Source: an uncultured Bacteroidia bacterium (GTDB taxonomy: Bacteria; Bacteroidota; Bacteroidia; Bacteroidales; Prolixibacteraceae). Taken from it: DNA of 41,419 bases. Position 1 is the stretch's first letter. Each line of letters opens with the position of its first letter. Below the pieces are notes generated by a model. It had not been told where the DNA came from, did no database searches, and saw only the letters and a list, made by a program, of their open reading frames with translations. This document shows, in pieces, positions 32,174 through 40,547 of this stretch. The stretch is taken from the NCBI GenBank assembly GCA_903854235.1, contig CAINVV010000170.1:1-41419 (forward strand), given 5' to 3'. A program made the translations under genes and the position numbers.

Positions 32174-33439
32174 TTATCTCTTCGAGAGCACTTCCCTTTC
32201 ATATTTCCTGATCTCTTCGACATAATCCGGTCCGACGGGAACGCCCGACTGCATCAGGTAATAGGCCCATACGGCCCCGATCGGCATTGTTTTCTGCTCT
32301 TCGAGGTAGGCAAGCCGTTCGAAGTTCTGACCTTTTTCTTCCAGCTCCAGCAGGAGTTTGGTGGGTTCGAGCAGGGCAATCAGGAAGGCTTTTTGGGTTG
32401 CTCTTGTTCCGACGACATAGGCTCCGATCCGGTTGATCGAACCGTCGAAGAAATCCAAACCGATGTTGACACGGCTCTGGAAATTGTTGCGGACGATCTC
32501 GTGGGCAATCAGCTGCAGGTCATCGTTGAGGATGACCACATGGTCGGAATCCCAGCGTATCGGGCGGGTCACATGCAGCAATACCTCATCGAGAAAAAGG
32601 AGGCAGGAAGATATCTTGTCGCCCACCTGTTCTGTTGGGTGGAAGTGGCCGTTGTCGAGGCAGATCAACTTGTTTTTGGAGATGGCATAACCGAGGTAGA
32701 AATCGTGCGTACCTACGGTCATGGCCTCGGCTCCAATACCGAAGACTTTGCTCTCGACCGCATCTTTCATCTGGCTCCTGGGATAGTCCACGGCCATGGC
32801 CTCGTCGAGTGATTTTTTTAGCAGCACACGGTGGCCGTTCCTGTCGATAGGCGTATCTTTTGATCCGTCCGGAATCCAGGTATTGTGAACACAAGGTGTT
32901 CCGAGTTGTTTGCCGATCTCGGCCGAGATGGCACGGCAACGTCTGACGTGCTCTACCCAGAATTTGCGGTTTTCCTCATTCTTGCTCGAAAGGGTAAATC
33001 CATCGGCCGCCCTGGGATGGGAGAAACAGGTGGCATTAAAGTCCATGCCGATGCCCAGTTTCTTGCACCAGTCGATCCAGCTTTGGAAATGTTTCAGCTC
33101 AATCTGGTCGCGGTCGATCCTCTCTCCACCAAAATCGCCATAGATGGCGTGCAGGTTGAGGCGCTGCTTTCCAGGCAGGAGAGAGAAAACCTTCTCGAGG
33201 TCGGCACGCACCTGTTCGATATTCATTGCTTTTCCGGGATAGTTTCCAGTTGAGAGAATACCTCCGCCTGAGAGTGTGGCATCCGGTGTTTCGAATCCGC
33301 CCACATCGTCCGTCTGCCAGCAGTGGATGCTGATACGGAGTTCATCCATTTTTTTGAGTACCTCATCGGTGTCTACGCCGAAAGATCCGTAGATCTCTTT
33401 GGCTGTGGCGTAGGATTGACGAATCATATCTTGTCTCAT
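32174..33439 (-). CDS. rhaA: L-rhamnose isomerase
   Basis: A 421-residue TIM-barrel metal isomerase converting L-rhamnose to L-rhamnulose. The length matches E. coli RhaA (about 419). Visible family segments are HCWQTDDVGGFE (39-50), LHAIYGDFGG (about 96-105), the metal-site region FYLGYAISKNKLICLDNGHF and HPTEQVG, and HVVILNDD. It is the second gene of a minus-strand unit rhaT-rhaA-aldolase-DUF1080/PHP. The ATG at 33439 is used; MIRQSY four residues later is an equally good start. No AraC-type rhamnose regulator or rhamnulokinase is in the window. Confidence 0.95.
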   Translation of the reverse strand: MRQDMIRQSYATAKEIYGSFGVDTDEVLKKMDELRISIHCWQTDDVGGFETPDATLSGGGILSTGNYPGKAMNIEQVRADLEKVFSLLPGKQRLNLHAIYGDFGGERIDRDQIELKHFQSWIDWCKKLGIGMDFNATCFSHPRAADGFTLSSKNEENRKFWVEHVRRCRAISAEIGKQLGTPCVHNTWIPDGSKDTPIDRNGHRVLLKKSLDEAMAVDYPRSQMKDAVESKVFGIGAEAMTVGTHDFYLGYAISKNKLICLDNGHFHPTEQVGDKISSCLLFLDEVLLHVTRPIRWDSDHVVILNDDLQLIAHEIVRNNFQSRVNIGLDFFDGSINRIGAYVVGTRATQKAFLIALLEPTKLLLELEEKGQNFERLAYLEEQKTMPIGAVWAYYLMQSGVPVGPDYVEEIRKYEREVLSKR

Positions 33440-33550
33440 TTCCTTATCTTTTAGTCGTTATATTTTAATTGTGAATTTTTATAAAAAGGCTGAAAACTCA
33501 ATCCAAAATCGAACTCTTCGGCAAGCTCAGGGTCCCAACGAAAATTTGCC

Positions 33551-34636
33551 TTAGTCTTTAAAAAGTGCTGAATTTCCGAAGGCTACAATGACCACGGAGA
33601 GGAGTATCACGGCAATTCCCAGCACGAAAGTGCGGAAGGTCCTGGATGAAACGCCTTTCCACTCCTTGTTGTAAAGTCCCCACATGTTGGCCGTCAGGAT
33701 GATGGTCGACATATGCAGGATCCAGGAGCTGGCACCATTGCCCAGTTTGCTCTCACCCATTCCGTAGAAGAAGAACTGGAGGAACCAGGTGGTACCGGCC
33801 AGCGCAGCGAAGAAATAGTTGTTAAGCAAAGGTTTTTTGAGGTCAGTGAAATTGCTGTAAGTCTTGTTTTTGAAGTTCAGGATGGTGGTCCAGATCAGGT
33901 TGGTGGTGAGTCCTCCCCAAAGGATGACCACGAAAATGACGTTGTTCTGGAAGAGAAATTCTCCCTGGTTTGGATTGGCCACTTTCCAGGCTTCGTTGGC
34001 CACGATGGCCATCGGCTTTCCGGCTTCGATGCCAAAATTGAAAAAGGAGCTCAGGATACCGGAAATCACTGCAATGATCAATCCTTTCACTAAACTAAAC
34101 TCCTGGACACTGGCTTTTGTTTGCTCGGGGGTGAGCTCTTTCTCTTTTTTCCAGCCGGCGTTTCCGGATATGGCAATACCTGCCAGACACACCAGTACAC
34201 CCAGCAGGACCATTCGTCCGCCGGGATTTCCGAGCATGTGGAGGAAGGATATTTTCCCTGCAGTAGGGTTGATGGAGTAGTAAATGGGAGGTATCAGTGC
34301 TCCGAAGGCGGAACAGAATCCCAAAACGACGGAGTTGCCCAGCGACATTCCGAGGTACCTGACGCCCAGGCCGTAGGTGAGTCCGCCGATGCCCCATAGA
34401 AGGCCCATCAGATAGGTAATGGCCAGGATGTTGGAGGAGGTGGAACCAATGATGTGACCAAAACCGGGAATGGTCAGGTAAGCCGCCAGCGGCGGGACGA
34501 TCAACCAGGAGAAAAGTCCTCCTATGATCCAATAGCTCTCCCAAGCCCATCCTTTCACCTTGCTGTAAGGCATATAAAAACTACCGGAAGCGAAGCCACC
34601 GATCGAATGAAAAATAACTCCTAATAGTGCATTCAT
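33551..34636 (-). CDS. rhaT: L-rhamnose/proton symporter
   Basis: A 361-residue inner-membrane permease with about ten membrane segments. It opens with the RhaT-typical FHSIGGFASGSFYMPYSKVK (9-28) and WESYWIIGGLFSWLIVPPL, and later holds GGLTYGLGVRYLGMSLGNS. It brings L-rhamnose into the cytoplasm for RhaA, encoded 111 bp downstream. It is the first gene of the rhamnose unit and divergent from the queuosine genes. No clear promoter was found upstream: a TATTTTTA box exists without a spaced TTG. Confidence 0.95.
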   Translation of the reverse strand: MNALLGVIFHSIGGFASGSFYMPYSKVKGWAWESYWIIGGLFSWLIVPPLAAYLTIPGFGHIIGSTSSNILAITYLMGLLWGIGGLTYGLGVRYLGMSLGNSVVLGFCSAFGALIPPIYYSINPTAGKISFLHMLGNPGGRMVLLGVLVCLAGIAISGNAGWKKEKELTPEQTKASVQEFSLVKGLIIAVISGILSSFFNFGIEAGKPMAIVANEAWKVANPNQGEFLFQNNVIFVVILWGGLTTNLIWTTILNFKNKTYSNFTDLKKPLLNNYFFAALAGTTWFLQFFFYGMGESKLGNGASSWILHMSTIILTANMWGLYNKEWKGVSSRTFRTFVLGIAVILLSVVIVAFGNSALFKD

Positions 34637-34780
34637 TGAATTTCTATTTTTGTTTAGTCTGGCTGAAAATCAGTTTGATCCAATTTTCAAAAATTTTTCT
34701 AAAAATAGATTAAAAATTGAGAACTACTTGGTTGTAAAGGTACTTTTTACCTTTTTAGTAACGTTAAATTCCTTCCTCCC

Positions 34781-34808
34781 TTGACCGATTAGGAGTTTTC
34801 CTAATTTG
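34781..34808 (+). promoter_or_regulatory. Candidate promoter of yhhQ-queC-queF with internal inverted repeat
   Basis: TTG (34781-34783) is followed after 18 bp by TAATTTG (34802-34808), one base short of TAnnTTTG. A perfect 7-bp inverted repeat, ATTAGGA-GTTT-TCCTAAT (34788-34805), fills the spacer and could be an operator. Transcription would start near 34815, 30 nt before the riboswitch candidate. Confidence 0.45.
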
Positions 34809-34843
34809 TCCTTAAATTCGCAGCCTGATTGAGTCACTCACTC

Positions 34844-34874
34844 CGTGTGCTTGAACACCACGTAAAAAACAAGT
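34844..34874 (+). promoter_or_regulatory. Candidate class I preQ1 riboswitch
   Basis: The layout matches the preQ1-I H-type pseudoknot. P1 is CGTG (34844-34847) with CACG (34859-34862). P2 is CTTG (34850-34853) with CAAG (34870-34873), extendable by a G·U pair. The conserved-type ACACC lies at 34855-34859. An A-rich L3 (TAAAAAA, 34863-34869) sits before the P2 3' strand. The 3' half TAAAAAACAAG closely resembles known aptamers. P2 ends 4 nt before the yhhQ ATG, so ligand binding would hide the initiation region (translational OFF). The downstream genes make and move preQ0/preQ1, which strongly supports the call. P1 is only 4 bp. Confidence 0.75.
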
Positions 34875-34877
34875 AAA

Positions 34878-35558
34878 ATGAAAAGATCCGTTTCCGTTCT
34901 GTTTATGCTTTCCGGCATTTTGTTCGCGATTTGTTTGTTGATATCCAACATTCTGGCGACAAAAATTATCCTGATCGGTTCCTGGGCCGCTCCCGCCGGA
35001 GTCCTGATCTTTCCCATTGCCTACATTATCAATGACGTGATTGTGGAGGTATGGGGTTACCGCAAGGCCAGGCTGATTATCTGGTCGGGTTTCGCTGTCA
35101 ACATTCTGGCGGTACTCTTTTTTTCCCTTGCTATCGTGATTCCCGCTGCTCCCTTCTGGCACAATCAGGAGGCCTTTAACTCCATTCTGGGAAGTACGCC
35201 CCGCATTATTTTTGCCAGTCTGATGGCTTACCTGACAGGTTCCTTTTTGAATGCCATCGTGATGAGTAAAATCAAGGTCATGATGAAGGGCCGAAATTTT
35301 TCCGTAAGGGCCATCCTGTCGACCTTGGTGGGCGAAGCTGCCGACTCCCTGATTTTTATCTTCGTGGCATTTGCAGGTAATCTTCCGTTTCAGGTTCTGA
35401 TAGGCATGGTTTTAACTCAGGCCTTCCTGAAAACCATCTATGAGATCATCATATTGCCTATTACCATCCTTGTGGTGAAGTGGGTAAAACGGGTGGAGGG
35501 TGCAGATACCTATGACGTGGAAGTCTCCTACAATCCGTTTTTAATTAGCCAGGTTTAA
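34878..35558 (+). CDS. yhhQ: Queuosine precursor transporter (YhhQ/DUF165)
   Basis: A 226-residue inner-membrane protein with about six membrane segments, of the YhhQ family that takes up preQ0/preQ1 or queuine. Family signatures are the early LISNILATKIILIG (21-34), FPIAYIINDVIVEVWGYRKA (45-64) and the late STLVGEAADSLIFIFVAF. It starts 4 nt after the candidate preQ1 riboswitch and is followed 5 bp later by queC, so one transcript covers transport and synthesis. The length is normal. Confidence 0.93.
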   Translation: MKRSVSVLFMLSGILFAICLLISNILATKIILIGSWAAPAGVLIFPIAYIINDVIVEVWGYRKARLIIWSGFAVNILAVLFFSLAIVIPAAPFWHNQEAFNSILGSTPRIIFASLMAYLTGSFLNAIVMSKIKVMMKGRNFSVRAILSTLVGEAADSLIFIFVAFAGNLPFQVLIGMVLTQAFLKTIYEIIILPITILVVKWVKRVEGADTYDVEVSYNPFLISQV

Positions 35559-35563
35559 ATGCC

Positions 35564-36229
35564 ATGAGCAAAGCAATTGTTGTATTTTCGGGAGGACAGG
35601 ATTCAACAACCTGCCTCTATTGGGCCAAAAAGAATTTTGACAAGGTTGAGGCCATTGCCTACGATTACGGACAAAGACATGTGGCTGAACTAACTGCTGC
35701 CAGACACATCGCAAATGAGGCCGGTGTCCATTTGCATATTTTCAAACTGGATCTGATGAGTGGAATATCCCACAATTCTTTAACAGACCAGGAGATGAAT
35801 GTCGATGCTGATCAGCCTGAAAATAGTCCTCCCAACACGTTAGTGGAAGGAAGAAACATGTTATTCCTGACCTATGCGGCAGTATTCGCCAAGGCCAAAG
35901 GCATTCAGGATTTGATTACCGGAGTCGGCCAGTCGGATTACAGCGGTTACCCGGATTGCCGCAATGTCTTCATTGTATCGCTGAATCAAACGCTGAATTT
36001 GTCGATGGACTACACCTACCGGATCCATACGCCCCTGATGTGGTTGGACAAATCAGAAATCTGGCAGTTGGCGGATGAGTTGGGAGTTTTTGAACTGGTC
36101 AGGGACCAGACAGTGACCTGCTACCACGGTATACCCGGAAGTGGATGCGGGAACTGTCCGTCGTGCAAACTTAGAAACAGGGGATTGAACAAATATTTAA
36201 ATGCCAGAAAAAATGGAAGAATTGAATAG
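35564..36229 (+). CDS. queC: 7-cyano-7-deazaguanine (preQ0) synthase
   Basis: A 221-residue ATP-dependent enzyme turning 7-carboxy-7-deazaguanine and ammonia into preQ0. The PP-loop is [10 protein letters not shown] (8-17). The zinc site has four cysteines, Cys186, Cys195, Cys198 and Cys201 ([16 protein letters not shown]). [13 protein letters not shown] (121-133) is typical of QueC. It follows yhhQ by 5 bp, and its 3' end overlaps the start of queF by 29 bp, a tightly packed operon. QueD and QueE are not in the window. Confidence 0.97.
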   Translation: MSKAIVVFSGGQDSTTCLYWAKKNFDKVEAIAYDYGQRHVAELTAARHIANEAGVHLHIFKLDLMSGISHNSLTDQEMNVDADQPENSPPNTLVEGRNMLFLTYAAVFAKAKGIQDLITGVGQSDYSGYPDCRNVFIVSLNQTLNLSMDYTYRIHTPLMWLDKSEIWQLADELGVFELVRDQTVTCYHGIPGSGCGNCPSCKLRNRGLNKYLNARKNGRIE

Positions 36230-36683
36230 TTTGGGTAAGGCTACCGCCTATGATTTCAACTATCATCCGGAGGTGCTCGAAACATTCGACAACAAGCATC
36301 CCGGAAACGATTACAGGGTCAAATTCAACTGTCCCGAATTTACCACGCTTTGTCCGATAACAGGACAGCCCGATTTTGCCACGCTATACATCAGCTATAT
36401 CCCGAACTTGAAGATGGTGGAGAGCAAGAGCCTGAAACTGTATCTTTTCAGTTTCAGAAACCACGGCGATTTTCACGAAGATTGTGTCAACATCATCATG
36501 AAAGACCTGATCAAACTAATGGATCCCAGATACATTGAAGTTTGGGGAAAGTTTACCCCCCGGGGAGGAATCAGCATTGATCCCTATTGTAACTATGGAA
36601 AACCAGATACCAAATTTGTCGCGATGGCAGAATACAGGTTGCTGAACCACGATCTTTATCCGGAGAATATCAACAACAGGTAG
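36201..36683 (+). CDS. queF: NADPH-dependent preQ0 reductase
   Basis: A 160-residue short-type (unimodular) QueF reducing the nitrile of preQ0 to the aminomethyl of preQ1. The catalytic Cys51 lies in [13 protein letters not shown]. Substrate and NADPH motifs [22 protein letters not shown] follow (quoted in two parts, ESKSLKLYL and [12 protein letters not shown]). The ATG at 36201 overlaps queC by 29 bp; a second ATG at 36213 would make the overlap 17 bp. The product preQ1 is the ligand of the candidate riboswitch at the head of this operon, which closes a feedback loop. Confidence 0.96.
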   Translation: MPEKMEELNSLGKATAYDFNYHPEVLETFDNKHPGNDYRVKFNCPEFTTLCPITGQPDFATLYISYIPNLKMVESKSLKLYLFSFRNHGDFHEDCVNIIMKDLIKLMDPRYIEVWGKFTPRGGISIDPYCNYGKPDTKFVAMAEYRLLNHDLYPENINNR

Positions 36684-36703
36684 GGATTTTTGTTTGTCAG
36701 GTA

Positions 36704-37321
36704 TTAAGGTTTGAACAGTTTTATCAGCCTGAAATTTCCTTTCCAGTCTGCTCCTTCGTCGGAAATTACTGTCAATCCGCTGTTCTGCAGGATAGATTCA
36801 AGGTCACGGGTTATATCAGAAGCCAATAGATTGGCAAAAATATTGACTATTCTGCGCCGAAGCGATAATTTTCTTCCTTTTGGAACAAATTTGTCGAAGA
36901 TAACCATGGTTCCACCCCGTTTCATTACCCGAACTGCTTCATTGATACAAGCAAATGGGTCAGGCAGAACGGCAAGGATCAGGTGAAGAATGACCTTGTC
37001 GAAGGATTCATCTTGAAAATCAAGCTTCTGGCCATCCATCACCAACGCATTGACAGGCAAATCCAATTCGAGACTTCTTTTTTTGATCCGGTCCACCATG
37101 GAGGGAGTGATGTCGGTAGCGGTAATATCACAATTTCCAGGTAGAAATTCCAAATCCAAACCGGTTCCCGCTCCAACAATGAGGACGGAATCACCCCTGT
37201 TCACTTCCAGAGATTCGATGGACCGCTTCCTTGATTTTTCAAATACCCTGGCAATTGAATCGTAGCCAGGAGCATAAAGAGTGTAACGAAATTTGTTCCA
37301 GCTATTTGTATTGATCCTCAT
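36704..37321 (-). CDS. Class I SAM-dependent methyltransferase
   Basis: A 205-residue Rossmann-fold methyltransferase. Motif I is VLIVGAGTGLDLEFLP (46-61), the ribose-binding acidic residue follows in ITATDITPSMV, and motif II/III is FDKVILHLILAVLPDP (about 107-122) then VMKRGGTMVIFDKF. No membrane segment. It resembles Methyltransf_11 proteins, some of which act on phospholipids or quinones, but nothing fixes the substrate. It converges on queF with 20 bp between stops, and no strong terminator was seen there. Confidence 0.85.
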   Translation of the reverse strand: MRINTNSWNKFRYTLYAPGYDSIARVFEKSRKRSIESLEVNRGDSVLIVGAGTGLDLEFLPGNCDITATDITPSMVDRIKKRSLELDLPVNALVMDGQKLDFQDESFDKVILHLILAVLPDPFACINEAVRVMKRGGTMVIFDKFVPKGRKLSLRRRIVNIFANLLASDITRDLESILQNSGLTVISDEGADWKGNFRLIKLFKP

Positions 37322-37417
37322 CAGCGTCTGATTAATAAATATTAGCCAATTCCTACAAAGGTTGTTCTAATAGTGGTATCATCTTGTGATTCATCCCATT
37401 GGTTTCTGCAATGTGAA

Positions 37418-39250
37418 CTATTTCAGTTGATCGAGTACCGGATGATCCAATCCGGCTAGTGATTTTTGCTGCGATTTGAGTAATTCCAACACTGCGACTT
37501 CATTCACTCCCTTGCGGAGCCATTCGGCCGGAACGAATAAGGTTTGCTGAGGACCAATCGACCAATACCTGCCCAGGTGGTGCCCGTTGATCCAGACGCA
37601 GCCCTTACCCCACTGGCGCATATCCAGATAGGTGTCGCCTGTCTTCTGGAGGGTAAAACTCCCTTTCCTGAGGACCGGAAGATCGGTTGCGGTAATATTT
37701 GCACCTACAACCTGTTGACCCGCACTGGCAAAAGGCAGGCTGAACATTTGCCATCCCTTGATCTCCTTGCTGTTAAGCATCACCTTGTCCGTGATTCCTT
37801 TCTTGTTTTTTAGCAAATAGGGTCCAAAATTGATTCTTCCCAGGTTCTCCACCAGGATGTCGAGGGTGACATCCCCTTTTGGTACCTCAATCAACAAACT
37901 GTCCTGATTCAGTCGTCTGTCGAGAATTCCGGCACGTTTGCCGTTGACGAAGATCAGACCGTAGTCTCTCAGATCTTTGATTTTCAATGTTCCTGAAGTG
38001 GCGTTTTTCAGCGTAGTACGGTAAAGTACAAAACCGTAATCCTGATGAAGCGCCTCAAAAGTCAGGGGGGAATCATTCCACTTTGGTACAGGAAGCTGGT
38101 CGAAAACCCTGGTAACCTGATTGAGTTCAAAAGAAGGAATGGGCACGGTGGCCCTTTGAATGGGTATTTCAGGGAGTTTTTTCCCGGCAGGCAGATATTT
38201 TTCAATCACTTTTCTGAACTGCCTGAATTTTTCGGTGACATTACCTGCTTCATTCAGCGGAGCATCGTAGTCGTAACTGCTGATTTGCGGTTCGAACGGA
38301 CTCTTGTCGTTGTAGTTGGATCCGTTCATGTAACCCCTGGTCGTACCTCCGTGGAACATATACATGTTGATGGAGATACCGGCGGCCAATACACCATCCA
38401 GCCGTTTGGCATACTCTTCCGGAACAACGGTATGGTGTTTGGTGCCCCACCAGTCGAACCAGGCAGGGTACCATTCCGCAATGTAAAATGGGCCCTTCCC
38501 TCCATGGTACATTCTGACCAGTTTCTTGACCTCAGCGGGTTTGTCGAGTCCGTTAATAGCAGGAAGCAATCCGTCGAGATGTCCATCTTTGACTGTTCCG
38601 GCAGGGTCGCAAGTGTAAAGTAGTCCGTCGAAACCGGCTTCTTCAAACATTTTGCGGTTAATTTCGAGGTAGTCCTTGTCATTCGAATAGAAACCATATT
38701 CATTCTCAACCTGGACCATCAAAATATTTCCTCCGTGGTTGATCTGCAAGGGAGCCAGCTGTTTGCCAACCTCCCTGAGGTAGTTTTTGTAAAGATTCAG
38801 ATAGGTCGGTTCCTTGCTTCGGACTACCAGTCCTGATTCATTTTGCAGCCAGTAGGGATACCCACCAAACTCCCATTCTGCACATACATAAGGACTCGGA
38901 CGAAGGATGACCCACAATCCCTCTTCGCCGGCTATCTTGACAAATTCTGCGATGTCGTTGTTCCCCGAAAAGTTGTATTCCCCTTTTTGAGGCTCGTGCA
39001 GGTTCCAGAATACATAGGTGCCGACGGTGTTGATACCCATAGCTTTGGCTGCCTGCATCCTGGCACGCCAGCATTCACGTGGAATCCTTGGATAGTGCAT
39101 CTCCGCTGAAATCATCTGAAAAGGTTTCCCGTCCAGCAAAAAAGTCGAATCGCTTAAAGCAAAAGTGTGGGATGACTTTTGTGCATCAGTTTGCAAATGG
39201 ATTAATAGGAAGAGAAGAATGGTTGCCAATGGAAGCGTATATTTTTTCAT
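37418..39250 (-). CDS. Glycoside hydrolase family 35 beta-galactosidase, secreted
   Basis: A 610-residue exported enzyme removing terminal beta-galactose. The signal peptide ends near LQTDAQ. The GH35 barrel opens with FQMISAEMHYPRIPRECWRA (in part). The acid/base Glu lies in MVQVENEYGFY and the nucleophile Glu in FYIAEWYPAWFDWWG. C-terminal jelly-roll domains contain GKRAGILDRR and GCVWINGHHLGRYWSIGPQQ. The start at 39250 (MKKYTLPLATILLFLL) is chosen because it begins the signal peptide; the open frame runs 41 codons further up. A full TAnnTTTG box lies 42 nt upstream. It is likely part of galactan or glycoprotein-glycan breakdown. Confidence 0.95.
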   Translation of the reverse strand: MKKYTLPLATILLFLLIHLQTDAQKSSHTFALSDSTFLLDGKPFQMISAEMHYPRIPRECWRARMQAAKAMGINTVGTYVFWNLHEPQKGEYNFSGNNDIAEFVKIAGEEGLWVILRPSPYVCAEWEFGGYPYWLQNESGLVVRSKEPTYLNLYKNYLREVGKQLAPLQINHGGNILMVQVENEYGFYSNDKDYLEINRKMFEEAGFDGLLYTCDPAGTVKDGHLDGLLPAINGLDKPAEVKKLVRMYHGGKGPFYIAEWYPAWFDWWGTKHHTVVPEEYAKRLDGVLAAGISINMYMFHGGTTRGYMNGSNYNDKSPFEPQISSYDYDAPLNEAGNVTEKFRQFRKVIEKYLPAGKKLPEIPIQRATVPIPSFELNQVTRVFDQLPVPKWNDSPLTFEALHQDYGFVLYRTTLKNATSGTLKIKDLRDYGLIFVNGKRAGILDRRLNQDSLLIEVPKGDVTLDILVENLGRINFGPYLLKNKKGITDKVMLNSKEIKGWQMFSLPFASAGQQVVGANITATDLPVLRKGSFTLQKTGDTYLDMRQWGKGCVWINGHHLGRYWSIGPQQTLFVPAEWLRKGVNEVAVLELLKSQQKSLAGLDHPVLDQLK

Positions 39251-39291
39251 AAAAAGGGTGTGTGGTTGCCTGTAAAATGAGATAGTTCCTG

Positions 39292-39318
39292 CAAAAGTAG
39301 TTTTTTTTAGGCGGGCAA
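39292..39318 (-). promoter_or_regulatory. Candidate promoter of the GH35 gene
   Basis: On the minus strand TTG (39316-39318, within TTTTTG) is followed after 16 bp by TACTTTTG (39292-39299), a full -7 match. The spacing is 2-3 bp shorter than usual. It supports the ATG at 39250. Confidence 0.5.
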
Positions 39319-39355
39319 AAACGATTGCGATAAAAGGATTGATTATAATGGGACG

Positions 39356-39408
39356 AAAAAAAGAATTCGGCAAATCTTCCGTCTTGATAACGGTTGATTT
39401 GCCGAATT
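39356..39408 (-). terminator. Intrinsic terminator of the repeat-rich lipoprotein gene
   Basis: On the minus strand a perfect 13-bp stem (39396-39408 with 39364-39376), with an inner CCGT/ACGG stem in the loop, is followed after one C by seven T. It lies 45 bp past the lipoprotein stop codon. Confidence 0.9.
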
Positions 39409-39452
39409 TGCTGAAAACTTATTCAAGTCATGGGTCTTGAATCTGGATGGAA

Positions 39453-40337
39453 TTATCTTTGTCTGCTGTCCTTTTCTTGTTTAACAGGTTTGGTCTCCTT
39501 GATCTTTATATCCTCTGCCTTCTTCATGTTGCGCAGAACCCTAACCGGGCGACCGATATCTCTGCCGTAATAGTTAACGGCCTGTGAAGGATGAGTTTGT
39601 TCAACCTTTCTTTCGGGGAAGATGCGCTTAACTTCGCTGTTCTGCCTAACTTCATTGTTTTGACGAACCTCGCTGTTCTGCCTAACTTCATTGTTTTGAC
39701 GAACCTCGGTATTTTGTCTTACTTCGTTGTTTTGACGAAACTGGTTGTTCTGTCTGCCTTCCGTGCGGGTATTCACTTCTGGCCTTGCACTGTTTCGGAA
39801 GTTGTTTGAGTTGTTCTCCCTGTTTCCTGGACGGTTGAATACGATGTTTCGTGCATTTTCATTGAACCCGCGCAAGGGACGATTTCTGTCGCCGTAACTA
39901 TCCCTGTAGAGGGTACGGTAATAGAATCTTGGATAATGTGCAACATAGTAGTGGAAATGTCTCCAAGGTTCCATGACGCGTGCATCCAGTGCCACGACAA
40001 AGCAATTTTCCAGATCGAACCAGGCATAGACTGGTGGCAAGGACCTGCTAAACATCCATTCTCCATCTTCCATGTAAATGAATTCACGACTCCTTACATC
40101 GTAGTAACATTCGATGTCTGGAAGGTAATAATAGTGCACCAGTTCCGCATTGTCGTAATAGGGGGCCCAGGATGGCAGTTCAACGCCCACTTCCAAATCG
40201 AACCTTTGTGCAACGGTTATTGCGCCACAGCCGTTCAGAAGAAAGAGAGACATCATTGCGATTAAAACCGGGTAAGTCTTTTTGAGAAAATTTTGACCTT
40301 TGGGATGATCCGTGGTCGCATTCTTTAAAGTTTCCAT
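39453..40337 (-). CDS. Lipoprotein with hexapeptide repeats, function unknown
   Basis: A 294-residue protein. The lipobox LLNGC (Cys37) follows an unusually long basic N-terminus. Residues 40-140 are rich in Tyr and Trp (WAPYYDNAELVHYYYLPD, ECYYDVRSREFIYMEDGEW), a pattern common in Bacteroidota envelope proteins of unknown role. Residues 195-238 hold seven hexapeptides of the form Glu-Val-Arg-Gln-Asn-(Asn/Ser/Thr). The tail is Lys/Glu-rich. It probably sits at the periplasmic or outer-membrane face. It has its own terminator. A TAACTTTG box (40404-40411, minus) may be its -7 element, without a well-placed TTG. No enzymatic motif is seen. Confidence 0.8.
   Translation of the reverse strand: METLKNATTDHPKGQNFLKKTYPVLIAMMSLFLLNGCGAITVAQRFDLEVGVELPSWAPYYDNAELVHYYYLPDIECYYDVRSREFIYMEDGEWMFSRSLPPVYAWFDLENCFVVALDARVMEPWRHFHYYVAHYPRFYYRTLYRDSYGDRNRPLRGFNENARNIVFNRPGNRENNSNNFRNSARPEVNTRTEGRQNNQFRQNNEVRQNTEVRQNNEVRQNSEVRQNNEVRQNSEVKRIFPERKVEQTHPSQAVNYYGRDIGRPVRVLRNMKKAEDIKIKETKPVKQEKDSRQR
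39633..39758 (-). repeat. Seven 18-bp coding repeats
   Basis: Units start every 18 bp from 39633 and encode hexapeptides in the lipoprotein. Units 2 and 4 are identical and units 1 and 3 differ by one base, so a 36-bp higher-order unit was duplicated recently. Confidence 0.9.
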
Positions 40338-40547
40338 AATCTGTTTGATTTATTTGAATTAATCTGTCGGGAGAATTTTAACCGCATCGGTGCAGCCCTT
40401 GATCAAAGTTATGCAAAGATCAGGCCACAGGTGCTGAGCAAACGTTAAACATTCCAAATCATTGTAAAATTATGTAAGAAACTGGGACCTGTCATTCCTG
40501 ATGACTTCAGGATAAAATTTTCCGCAGACAGGAATCTTATGGCAGGA

